Below are positions 16,143-23,359 of a stretch of DNA of 30,756 nucleotides, one piece after another. Source of the DNA: Desulfobulbaceae bacterium UBA5173 (GTDB taxonomy: Bacteria > Desulfobacterota > Desulfobulbia > Desulfobulbales > Desulfobulbaceae); the NCBI GenBank assembly GCA_002413355.1, contig DHWV01000114.1, positions 4,228 to 34,983 on the forward strand, given 5' to 3'. Below the pieces are notes generated by a model that saw only the letters and a list, made by a program, of their open reading frames with translations, was not told the DNA's origin and searched no databases. A program made the translations under genes and the position numbers. Positions within the stretch are counted from its first letter, which is position 1. Every line of letters begins with the position of its first letter.

Positions 16143-16187
16143 GCCGCCCTGCTCCATGATGACAAAGGAGCAGGGCGGCTTTGTTTT
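16143..16187 (+). terminator. Rho-independent terminator after the cytochrome gene
   Basis: A perfect 13-base-pair GC-rich stem (16143-16155 with 16167-16179) with an 11-base loop is followed by TTTGTTTT. It lies 48 bases past the stop and separates the cytochrome gene from the three exported-protein genes that follow. Confidence 0.9.
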
Positions 16188-16238
16188 CAGCTTGCCCTTT
16201 AGGGCGAGACTGAGCATACATCATTAAGGAGAAAAGCT

Positions 16239-16730
16239 ATGAACTGGAGAACAGTGGTATTAAGCGTTGTGGCTTCGTCTGCTGTCTGTGTAGCCAGCAC
16301 TTTTGGTCAGACAGAGAAAGGCGGAGAACATCCGCAGGGGCCGCCGCCAGAGGCTTTTACCGCCTGCAAGGATAAAAAGGAAGGCGATAAAGCCGAATTC
16401 ACTGGTCGACAGGGACAGACCGTGACCGGCACCTGCGAACGCGAGCGACAGGGCAACCAGCTCGTGCTGCGGCCTGATCATCCGCCTCAGCATGGCGGAC
16501 AAGCTGGACAGGGGGGACAAAATGATCGTCCGTCGGAACCGCCGCCGGAGGCTTTTGCCGCTTGCAAGAATAAAAAAGAAGGCGACAAGGCTGAATTTAC
16601 TGGTCGGCAGGGGCAAACCGTGACCGGCACTTGCGAGCAAAGCAATGGCCGCCTGTTTCTCCGGCCTGATCATCCGCCAAAAGGCGAAAGGGCAGAAGGT
16701 GGCGGACACAGCAAACCGACAAAAAACTAA
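16239..16730 (+). CDS. Small exported protein with two near-identical Cys-pair domains
   Basis: A 163-residue protein with a signal peptide (cleavage near VASTFG) and two tandem copies of a roughly 44-residue module, beginning at residues 35 and 101. Each reads PPPEAF-ACK-KKEGDKAEF, TGRQGQTVTGTCE and then LRPDHPP. The copies are 198 bases apart and nearly identical in DNA, so the duplication is recent or homogenised. Each copy has two cysteines (ACK and GTC) that could form a disulfide. The linker and tail are Gly/Gln/His-rich. I recall related modules in small secreted proteins of other proteobacteria, without known function. AAGGAG precedes the start. It is first in a probable three-gene operon. 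Confidence 0.75.
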   Translation: MNWRTVVLSVVASSAVCVASTFGQTEKGGEHPQGPPPEAFTACKDKKEGDKAEFTGRQGQTVTGTCERERQGNQLVLRPDHPPQHGGQAGQGGQNDRPSEPPPEAFAACKNKKEGDKAEFTGRQGQTVTGTCEQSNGRLFLRPDHPPKGERAEGGGHSKPTKN

Positions 16731-16777
16731 GGCGAGACATCCCATTTTCATCCAACAATGCACGGAGATTACAGATC

Positions 16778-17209
16778 ATGACATTCTTTCAGAAGCAACT
16801 GCTGTGTTTTTTTGCCACGCTGCTATTTTTTGTCGCCGCAGCTCTGCCCCTTCATGCAGAAGACAAATACGAGCCGCTGCCCGGCGAAGGCAAGAAAATC
16901 GCCATTGGTAGCGATTATTCCTTTGTGTACAAGTTTGCCCAGAAGCCGCAGCTCGGCATAACGATTCTCAAGGTTGAGGTGGCAGACAAAGACGGCAAAA
17001 AAGATTCGTCGCTGAAAATCACCGGTGATTCTGGAATGCCGTCCATGCCGGGCCATCATGATTCCGGCGAAGTCGCGTTCAAGCTGAACAAGGAAGGCGA
17101 TTATGTCACACCGGTGGATGTGGTCATGCCGGGTGATTGGGCAGTGAAGCTGGTTTTCCGCAAAGATGATAAAGTGCTGTATCGCGGCATCCTCAAATTT
17201 GACATCTGA
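16778..17209 (+). CDS. Exported YtkA-like protein with Met/His cluster
   Basis: A 143-residue protein with a long hydrophobic signal peptide ending near PLHAED. The mature part is a single immunoglobulin-like beta domain of the YtkA/FixH type: SDYSFVYKF, ILKVEVADKDGK, then GMPSMPGHHDSGEV and PGDWAVKLVF. The MPSMPGHH stretch resembles the Met/His segments of copper-handling periplasmic proteins. The domain is often found next to cytochrome and metal-efflux genes. It is 47 bases after the duplicated protein and 11 before the barrel gene, so all three are probably co-transcribed. Metal binding is inferred. Confidence 0.72.
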   Translation: MTFFQKQLLCFFATLLFFVAAALPLHAEDKYEPLPGEGKKIAIGSDYSFVYKFAQKPQLGITILKVEVADKDGKKDSSLKITGDSGMPSMPGHHDSGEVAFKLNKEGDYVTPVDVVMPGDWAVKLVFRKDDKVLYRGILKFDI

Positions 17210-17220
17210 CGGAACCAGCC

Positions 17221-18195
17221 ATGCGTGTCCTGACCGCCGCTCTCATGCTCTTGCTGCCCTCCGCCGCTTGTGCTGAAAACCGCCTGCTCTATTTTGAAGC
17301 CCAAGGTGTGACCGGATATTCTGACACCAAGGACGGTATCATTTTTCACTCTGAACGCAGTGAAGACGTGATGCAAAAGTCATCGATCGGCTTTGATTTT
17401 ATTCAGCGACTGTCCGGTGAGACCGGTGATTTCGGCATGATTGCGGTGCAGAGCAGGCTGGCCTATGATCCCGATGCTGAGGACGAAATCGAGCCACAGC
17501 TCTATAACGCCTATTGCAAATACAAGGCAGGCTGGTCAGACCTTTGGTTGGGCCACAACCGCCCTGCGTTCGGCTTGTCCTCGGCACTCGACAGCCACGC
17601 CCTGCTCCTGCCCACGCTGGCGATGGACGGCTTCGGCTATGACCGCGACTGGGGCTTCGGCGCAAGCCATGATCTGCCTTGGGGCAACCTCAGCGCGTCG
17701 CTCACCACAGGCAGCGGAATGCCGCTCCGCTTCGAGGGCAATTATCTGGCCTCTGCTCGAATCGCCAAGGGCTTTCTCAGTCAGGACAACTACAGCCTCG
17801 GTATCTCGGTCGCGCATGGCGAAACCCTGCACACGATGGGTTACGAGCTGATGGGCGATGAGCCGATGGAATTATCCTTGGTCGGGCTGGATTTTTCTTT
17901 TCTCTGGGATAATTACGAGGCCCGCTTTGATGCAATGGGCGGCAAGCTTATGGACGAGGATGCCTATGCCCTGTTTGCCCGCTTCGGCATCAACCTTTTA
18001 GACGAAGGTCGTTTGAAGTTGGAAATTCAACCTGAATACAGCAAGGTCGGCAACGAGAACGGCATTCATTTTGCTGCCGGGCCATCGTATCAGCTCACCG
18101 ACACAATCACCCTGCGGGCCATGTATCATTATGATGAGGCTGAAGACGAGCAGCAGGCGGTTCTTCAGGTCTATTATTACAGCAAGGTGCTGTGA
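17221..18195 (+). CDS. Outer-membrane beta-barrel, porin-like
   Basis: A 324-residue protein with a signal peptide (LLLPSAACA) followed by alternating amphipathic strands and short turns: SKRLAYDP-like SRLAYDPDAED, YCKYKAGWSDLWLGHNRPAFGL, YSLGISVAHGET, SYQLTDTITLRAMYHYDEAED. It ends in VLQVYYYSKVL, an aromatic-rich last strand. About 14-16 strands are plausible. No plug or binding domain is seen, and I cannot assign a named porin family. It is third in the operon after the YtkA-like gene. It may be the outer-membrane partner of these exported proteins or of the upstream cytochrome, but that is inferred from position. Confidence 0.7.
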   Translation: MRVLTAALMLLLPSAACAENRLLYFEAQGVTGYSDTKDGIIFHSERSEDVMQKSSIGFDFIQRLSGETGDFGMIAVQSRLAYDPDAEDEIEPQLYNAYCKYKAGWSDLWLGHNRPAFGLSSALDSHALLLPTLAMDGFGYDRDWGFGASHDLPWGNLSASLTTGSGMPLRFEGNYLASARIAKGFLSQDNYSLGISVAHGETLHTMGYELMGDEPMELSLVGLDFSFLWDNYEARFDAMGGKLMDEDAYALFARFGINLLDEGRLKLEIQPEYSKVGNENGIHFAAGPSYQLTDTITLRAMYHYDEAEDEQQAVLQVYYYSKVL

Positions 18196-18206
18196 TGATG
18201 CGGGCC

Positions 18207-18238
18207 TATGCAGGAAAAACAGCTTCTTTTCCTGCATA
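18207..18238. terminator. Bidirectional hairpin between convergent barrel genes
   Basis: Twelve-base arms (18207-18218 and 18227-18238, TATGCAGGAAAA and its complement) pair around an eight-base loop. The arms themselves hold A/T runs, but no long T-run follows. It sits between the stops at 18195 (plus) and 18254 (minus). Confidence 0.6.
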
Positions 18239-18253
18239 GAGAGGCGAAGGGGC

Positions 18254-19540
18254 TTACAGCGTGTAGGTCAGCGACAGGACGCTGTTGAAGGTGTCCTCGG
18301 AGAAACTGGCACCCAAATCAACCTTGATCTGTTTGTCCCAGTTCATGCCGCCGCCCAGCGTGTAGTGCATCTGATCGGAGTCAATGGCTTGGAAGCCGTC
18401 ATGATCCGGGATGCGGAACAAACCGGCCCGCACTTGATAATTTAAATTTCTGGCCAGAGCAAAGGTCTTCTCCGCACCGAAACGGAAAATTACCCCGTCG
18501 TCAATGCTTTCATCCAGTGTAATGCCGCTGGTGCTGGCATCCGCCAGAGCTGAGTATTTGACCCAGTCCGCCTGCGCGGAAAGCAGCCAGTCCGGCGCGG
18601 GCTGCCAAGATCCGCCTGCGCTCCAGATGTCCGGGGTGTCAAAGGCGGCTTTGGATGTTTCGTTGGCAGTATAGCAGCTATCAAAAGAACACGCTGTGTC
18701 CGTGCTGCTGGAATTGATGCTGAATGAGCTGCCCCTGCGGTAAGAAAGACCGAGGGATGTGTCAGAAATTGGCTTGAACATCATACCCAGGCTGAGGCCG
18801 AAATCCGTGTCGTCGCCGTCAATCTTGCCGCCGTAGCTGACTGCGGCGGTGCGAGCACTGCCGGTGTAGGTGTTGGTTGTCCACATTTCCCGCAGATCAG
18901 CATTTAGTGTTTCCAAGCTGACTGCCGCGCCAAAGGAAAGCTGCCTGCTATAGTTGAAGGCCGCAGCGGCTCCGTAGCTGTTCTTCCGATATTCTTCTAT
19001 ATTCTTCTCTGAAATATTCTGCTGAAAGACAAGGCCGTTCAATACTGGCTGTAGCCCGGAGTTTTGAGTGTCGCTGCCAGTGACGGCCGAACGGCGGTAA
19101 TACAAAGCGGCAGTCAGCTTATCAGGAATAATCGGGATTGCTGCGCCAAGAAAGGGAATATCTGCTGTGCTGTCGTCCAATGACCTGATCTCATTTAGCT
19201 CAGGCCCCACGCCAAGGTTGTTAACTGCGGCGTAGGTGTCCATGTAGTCCTTTTCATAAGACGAATAGCTGAGATCAGCGGCAAACTGGAGACTCTCCAG
19301 CGCACCCAGTCCAGCTGGGTTGAGCGACGAAGCGCGCACGTCATCAGCAACGGCGACAAAGGCATTGCCCATGCCTAATGCTCTGCCGCCCATAAATTCA
19401 GAAGGTTCCAGATCGAAAGGCAGATGAAGTGCCCAATGGCCACTGCTGCTGAGGCCGTGCGGATTGCCCCACGCCGTGCTGTTCAGCAGCAGCGTAGCGG
19501 CGCAAACGGTCAAGAAAGCGGCCTGTGTGTGTTTTAGCAT
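18254..19540 (-). CDS. FadL/PorV-like outer-membrane barrel
   Basis: A 428-residue protein with a signal peptide (TVCAATLLLNSTAWG). The N-terminus SEFMGGRALGMGNAFVAVAD, then SLNPAGLGAL, is the signature of OMPP1/FadL and PorV-type barrels. The rest alternates strands and turns and ends LSLTYTL. FadL members carry hydrophobic compounds across the outer membrane; PorV members help secretion. One pair of cysteines (ACSFDSC) lies in a predicted loop. The start at 19540 is chosen because GGAGGAAATC directly precedes it; an in-frame ATG four codons earlier would overlap that site. A hairpin terminator lies just before its ribosome site. Confidence 0.75.
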   Translation of the reverse strand: MLKHTQAAFLTVCAATLLLNSTAWGNPHGLSSSGHWALHLPFDLEPSEFMGGRALGMGNAFVAVADDVRASSLNPAGLGALESLQFAADLSYSSYEKDYMDTYAAVNNLGVGPELNEIRSLDDSTADIPFLGAAIPIIPDKLTAALYYRRSAVTGSDTQNSGLQPVLNGLVFQQNISEKNIEEYRKNSYGAAAAFNYSRQLSFGAAVSLETLNADLREMWTTNTYTGSARTAAVSYGGKIDGDDTDFGLSLGMMFKPISDTSLGLSYRRGSSFSINSSSTDTACSFDSCYTANETSKAAFDTPDIWSAGGSWQPAPDWLLSAQADWVKYSALADASTSGITLDESIDDGVIFRFGAEKTFALARNLNYQVRAGLFRIPDHDGFQAIDSDQMHYTLGGGMNWDKQIKVDLGASFSEDTFNSVLSLTYTL

Positions 19541-19550
19541 GATTTCCTCC

Positions 19551-19580
19551 ATAAAAAGAGGGGGGATGTTTGCTCCCCCC
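19551..19580 (-). terminator. Terminator or attenuator before the FadL-like gene
   Basis: On the minus strand a seven-base-pair stem, GGGGGGA with TCCCCCC, closes a seven-base loop and is followed by CTTTTTAT. This ends 10 bases before the FadL-like start and abuts its ribosome site. It should end transcripts coming from the two secreted-protein genes. Confidence 0.75.
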
Positions 19581-19600
19581 AGTATTTCCCCAATCGCTGG

Positions 19601-20188
19601 CTAATCCTTGACATCGTAGGAGCAGCATCCGCCCCTGCTCGCCGGATAGTAGGAGTCAAAATTTTTCCCCTTGTTGTATTGCGGGCAGACTTTATTGCAC
19701 TGACCGACAAAGGTCGATTCGCAGCTCATCCGGTATGCTTCGCCGCAGACAATATTCGGCCTGTCCACCAGCCCGTCAAATTTTGCTGGGGTGCCAATGA
19801 CTTCCGATACAGCGCAAAAAATCTCTGACGACCACTTGCCGGAGGCATTGCCGATGATGCTGCACTCGTTAGAGCACTGGTTGACAACATCATCCAAGGT
19901 GCTGACCAAACCGTCAATATAGCCGTTACCGAAATCCACCGCCATCTGGCCTTTGAATTTTTTGGCGCGCAGATCTCTGGTCACCCGGTCAACCGCATCG
20001 CCAATGATCTGCACTAAATTGTCCGCTTTATGGCAGTCCTTGCCAAGACTGTTCCATGAGCTGGAAACGAGAGTTGATGAGGTTCTCTTTGCCATTTTAT
20101 AGAAGCTGCTCTGCGCGGCAGCCTCTTCCGCAGGCGCGTGCAGCAGGAAAACTGCCAGCAGCGTGCCAAAAATTGTCTTGTTGTTCAT
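19601..20188 (-). CDS. Secreted Cys-rich protein of unknown function
   Basis: I do not recognise this family. The 195-residue product has a signal peptide (TIFGTLLAVFLLHAPAEEAAA) and a mature part with ten cysteines: a CSNEC pair in the middle and a dense C-terminal group (VCGEAYRMSCES, GQCNKVCPQY, GGCCSYD). No membrane anchor or CxxCH is present. The cysteines suggest disulfides or metal binding in the periplasm or outside the cell. The start at 20188 has AAGGAG nine bases before it; upstream in-frame codons lack one. It follows a second secreted Cys protein by 41 bases and ends just before a terminator. Confidence 0.65.
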   Translation of the reverse strand: MNNKTIFGTLLAVFLLHAPAEEAAAQSSFYKMAKRTSSTLVSSSWNSLGKDCHKADNLVQIIGDAVDRVTRDLRAKKFKGQMAVDFGNGYIDGLVSTLDDVVNQCSNECSIIGNASGKWSSEIFCAVSEVIGTPAKFDGLVDRPNIVCGEAYRMSCESTFVGQCNKVCPQYNKGKNFDSYYPASRGGCCSYDVKD

Positions 20189-20229
20189 GACAGCCGACTC
20201 CTTGTGTGATTCAAATTGTTCCGCACTGA

Positions 20230-20793
20230 TCATTCAGGGCAGATTTTGCTGAACTTGGAAACGGGAAAATTATAATTAAAGGCCGAAGAAAACTCGCCAC
20301 GCACCTTAGTCCTACAGTCTGAGCTGCACACTTGGTAGGGATAGGACACATTCAGCACCATGTCAACCACACGGCTCACTGTGATTTTCCACGGCCCCAG
20401 TTGGACTCCGCATTCCCGAATGAACGGCAGGATGGTCTTGATGATGAAGGTCTGCTCCACGCAGGTGAAGCGATTTTCTCGATTGATTGCGTCAATCTCG
20501 CTGTAGTAGGAGCGGAGCAGCGTAGGCAGGAAGTCGTTCAGGATGGTCTCGCTGGAGTAGCTGCGCTGAACGGAGCGTAGAGACTTGGTCAGGATGCTCG
20601 GCATATACTGATCGCGGATCGTCTTCCACGGAATGCCGTCCTTCTTCAGGTTACTGTAGATGGTGCGCACAGACGATCTGGCAATCTTATCAGCAACCTC
20701 GCCCGCATCTCCTCCAAAGGACTGCGAAAATGCTGCGCAAGGCGCAACAAGCAGCAGGCCGCACAGCAAACCGAGCAGTTTTGTTTTGTTCAT
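20230..20793 (-). CDS. Secreted protein of unknown function with CxxxC pair
   Basis: Not recognised. The 187-residue product has a signal peptide (LLGLLCGLLLVAPCAAFSQ) and a mostly helical mature region (RTIYSNLKKDGIPWKTIRD, then FLPTLLRSYYSEIDAI). Five mature cysteines are present, two as CSSDC near the C-terminus, comparable with CSNEC in the next gene. The shared CxxxC spacing, similar size and adjacency suggest that the two products work together or are distant relatives; I see no clear sequence alignment otherwise. GAGAG precedes the start. Confidence 0.62.
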   Translation of the reverse strand: MNKTKLLGLLCGLLLVAPCAAFSQSFGGDAGEVADKIARSSVRTIYSNLKKDGIPWKTIRDQYMPSILTKSLRSVQRSYSSETILNDFLPTLLRSYYSEIDAINRENRFTCVEQTFIIKTILPFIRECGVQLGPWKITVSRVVDMVLNVSYPYQVCSSDCRTKVRGEFSSAFNYNFPVSKFSKICPE

Positions 20794-20925
20794 ACTCTCT
20801 CATCCCCCATTTGATAGACGTTATTCAGCAATTGCGCTGCCTCATTCAGACAGACAGTCCACGCATTTCCAGCATTGCACATTAAAATGGAAACCTGTCC
20901 CTGTCAACTGAAACCGCTTCAGCCT

Positions 20926-21564
20926 TCACCGTTCTGCCGCCTTGGCTGCCAGCTTGGTGATGCCGCTCCATTCTCCTTTCTCAATCAGTTCAGGCAACGC
21001 GATCCATGAGCCGCCGACGCAGGCCACATTGGGGAGCGTTAAATAATTTTTGCAATTGTCCTGAGAAATACCGCCGGTAGGACAGAAGGTGATCCGGGGA
21101 AAGGGGCCGTGCAGGGCTTTGAGCATCGCCACGCCGCCCGCTGCCTCAGCTGGAAAAAATTTCAGCTCGGTGAAGCCACGTTCTTGGGCGAGCATCAGTT
21201 CGGAAGGGGTGGCAACGCCGGGAATCAGAGGAATTGGCCCGTCGTGGGCAGCGGCGAAGAGGCAGGGGGTGAGACCAGGACTGATGGCGAACTTGCCGCC
21301 TGCTTGAGCCACGGAGCGCAAATCATCTGGGGTCAACACAGTGCCTGCGCCGACGATAATTTCAGGCACTTCCGAACAGATGCGGCGGATGGCCTCCAGA
21401 GCTGCCCCACTACGTAGGGTGATTTCCAGCACACGGATGCCGCCTGCCAGTAGTGCTTTGGCCAGCGGCACGGCGTGTTCCGCGTTGCGCAGGACAACCA
21501 CCGGCAACACCGGCCCGGTGTGAAGAATTTCTAAAGGGGACAGCCTGCCGCGCTCATGTGCCAT
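20926..21564 (-). CDS. eda: KDPG/KHG aldolase
   Basis: A 212-residue class I aldolase splitting 2-keto-3-deoxy-6-phosphogluconate to pyruvate and glyceraldehyde 3-phosphate. The Schiff-base lysine is K135 in ELKFFPAE and the catalytic Glu is E47 in LEITLR. GAGTVLTPDD, FAISPGLTP, IPGVATPSE and FCPTGGIS are all as in the family. AAGGAG precedes the ATG. No edd or sugar kinase gene is adjacent, so whether it serves Entner-Doudoroff flux, uronate breakdown or 4-hydroxy-2-oxoglutarate cleavage cannot be told here. It is divergent from cmoA. Confidence 0.9.
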   Translation of the reverse strand: MAHERGRLSPLEILHTGPVLPVVVLRNAEHAVPLAKALLAGGIRVLEITLRSGAALEAIRRICSEVPEIIVGAGTVLTPDDLRSVAQAGGKFAISPGLTPCLFAAAHDGPIPLIPGVATPSELMLAQERGFTELKFFPAEAAGGVAMLKALHGPFPRITFCPTGGISQDNCKNYLTLPNVACVGGSWIALPELIEKGEWSGITKLAAKAAER

Positions 21565-21718
21565 TCCTGCTCCTTGTTGCCGGGTGATTCAAAAAAACAA
21601 TGGTGGTTTAAGGGCGTTGATACAATACGGCAACCATCTGTCATCACAAAGTTCTGATTGACTGATCAACTGGTTTATCCCACCACCGTCGGGTAATGCG
21701 CCCTGATAATGAACGGCG

Positions 21719-21742
21719 ATTTCTTTTCTCCAGAAAAGAAAT
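21719..21742. repeat. Perfect AT-rich inverted repeat in the eda-cmoA intergenic region
   Basis: Two 11-base arms (ATTTCTTTTCT and its exact complement) are separated by CC. It lies 155 bases upstream of eda and 162 upstream of cmoA, so it could be a shared operator or a leftover hairpin. Apart from this and the cmoA promoter, the 339-base gap 21565-21903 shows nothing I can name. Confidence 0.55.
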
Positions 21743-21843
21743 ACAATTTTCTGCTCCCTGTCAAGGCGCAATTCATCAGCTCATATTGCGACATCTGCTC
21801 CTGACATCAATCTATTTCTTGCCGCCCATGTTATACTTTCAGT

Positions 21844-21872
21844 TTGACAGAATGGACGGGCTGTTTTACAAA
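21844..21872 (+). promoter_or_regulatory. Candidate cmoA promoter
   Basis: A consensus TTGACA (21844-21849) is followed after 17 bases by TACAAA (21867-21872). The GTG start and its ribosome site lie about 30 bases downstream. Confidence 0.55.
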
Positions 21873-21903
21873 TTCACTCCACCCTATTTTTTTGGAGGAC
21901 AGC

Positions 21904-22635
21904 GTGATCAGTGACAGTTTATACAGCAGCGGCAGAGTGACAGAGGATTTTTCCTTCAACGAGCAAGTGGCCGAGGTTTTTGACGACATGCTGAACCGGT
22001 CGGTGCCGTTCTACCGCACGGTAATCAAAACTTCTGCCGCTCTGATTCGCCAGCTTGTCGCGCCGGGAGGCACAGTTTTCGACCTCGGTTGCTCAACCGG
22101 CTCCACGCTGCTGGAGCTTTCCCGCCTGCTGCCAGATATGAATCTGCGCTTCATCGGCTTGGACAACGCCCCGGCCATGCTGGATAAAGCTCGGCGCAAG
22201 GCGGAGATGTTCAGCAAAAACATCGAATTTCGCCAGCAGGATATCACCGCTCCATATCTGGCCGAGCAACTCGACGGAGCACATGTCATTCTGTGCAGCT
22301 ACACCATGCAGTTCATCAGGCCCCTGCTTCGGCAGGATTTTGTCAACAGGCTCCATGCCGCCCTGTCTTCGGGTGGGCTGTTGCTGCTCAGTGAAAAGAT
22401 CATCAGCGAAAACGGTGGGATGAATAGAAAATTCATCAATATTTACCACGAGTTTAAGCGGGAACAGGGCTACTCTGAATTAGAAATCGCCGCCAAACGC
22501 GAGGCATTAGAAAATGTGCTTATCCCATTTACAGTGGAGGAAAATCTGCGTTTGCTGCGAAACAGCGGCTTCAGCTCGACGGAGCTATATTTTCGTTGGA
22601 TCAACTTTGCGTCCTTTGTTGCCTTGAAGAACTGA
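21904..22635 (+). CDS. cmoA: Carboxy-S-adenosyl-L-methionine synthase
   Basis: A 243-residue SAM-fold enzyme that makes carboxy-SAM from SAM and prephenate; CmoB uses it to form cmo5U34 in tRNA. Seen: FNEQVAEVFDDMLNRSVPFY, the SAM loop VFDLGCSTGSTLLEL, YTMQFIRPLLRQ, LLLLSEKI and HEFKREQGYSELEIAAKRE, a conserved CmoA stretch, ending NFASFVALKN. The GTG at 21904 is chosen because GGAGGACAGC precedes it; the open frame reaches an ATG at 21844, but that ATG coincides with the promoter and the added residues are not family-like. cmoB is not in the window. It is convergent with tsaB, 19 bases apart. Confidence 0.9.
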   Translation: MISDSLYSSGRVTEDFSFNEQVAEVFDDMLNRSVPFYRTVIKTSAALIRQLVAPGGTVFDLGCSTGSTLLELSRLLPDMNLRFIGLDNAPAMLDKARRKAEMFSKNIEFRQQDITAPYLAEQLDGAHVILCSYTMQFIRPLLRQDFVNRLHAALSSGGLLLLSEKIISENGGMNRKFINIYHEFKREQGYSELEIAAKREALENVLIPFTVEENLRLLRNSGFSSTELYFRWINFASFVALKN

Positions 22636-22654
22636 CGGACAGAGAGAAGAGACT

Positions 22655-23359
22655 TCAGCCGCCTTTCTTCTTCAAATTGACCTCGGCTTCCGAAGGCCGG
22701 ACGTATAGCGGAACTGCTGAAGCTGGGTCGCTGATCTCGCCCCGCTCCAGCCGCTCGGCGGCAATCAGGCCGATCTTGGCCGCGCTGAGGCTGCTCAAGG
22801 CGGGCGGAATGAGCTGCACGCCCTCAAGGTGCGCAAAAAGCTGGTGATATGCGGTCAGCCCTGGCCCAGCAACAACCGCCGGCGGCCTGATCTTTGCGGC
22901 CAGCAGCTCTGGGCGGATGGCCTCAGCCACGCTCGTCTGCTGCCTGTCCGCGCCGTAGCAGGCGGCGTACACCTCCTGCTTGCGGGCATCCATGACGCAC
23001 CAGAGCGGGCAGTCAAGCAGCGGACAGGACAAGGCGACAGCGTCCAAGGTCGGCACAGCAATGAGCGGCTTGCCCGCAGCAAAGACAATGCCCTTGGCCG
23101 CAGCCAGACCGATGCGCAGGCCGGTGAACGAGCCGGGACCGATGCTCACCGCGACTGCGTCCAGATCGTTCCAGCTCACTCCCGCAGCCTGCATCACCCA
23201 TTCGACCGAACTGAGTAGCTGGCGCGAATGGCTGGTCTCCGCATGAACAGCGGCCTCAGCGATCAGTCTGCCGTTCTGCGCGCCGCCGCGTGTCAAGGCA
23301 ACGCTGCCGCAGCCTGCGGCGGTTTCAAGGGAGAGGATAAGGGGATTGCTCACATCCAC
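22655..23359 (-). CDS. tsaB: tRNA t6A biosynthesis protein TsaB
   Basis: A 234-residue ASKHA-fold protein (YeaZ). It partners TsaD and TsaE to transfer threonylcarbamoyl to A37 of ANN-decoding tRNAs. Motifs: LILSLETAAGCGSVAL, HAETSHSRQLL, VSIGPGSFTGLRIGLAAAKG and VMDARKQEVYAA. Length is usual. Its start overlaps the rseP stop by ten bases, so it is translated from the same message and closes the uppS-cdsA-dxr-rseP cluster. No tsaD is adjacent. Confidence 0.92.
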   Translation of the reverse strand: MDVSNPLILSLETAAGCGSVALTRGGAQNGRLIAEAAVHAETSHSRQLLSSVEWVMQAAGVSWNDLDAVAVSIGPGSFTGLRIGLAAAKGIVFAAGKPLIAVPTLDAVALSCPLLDCPLWCVMDARKQEVYAACYGADRQQTSVAEAIRPELLAAKIRPPAVVAGPGLTAYHQLFAHLEGVQLIPPALSSLSAAKIGLIAAERLERGEISDPASAVPLYVRPSEAEVNLKKKGG

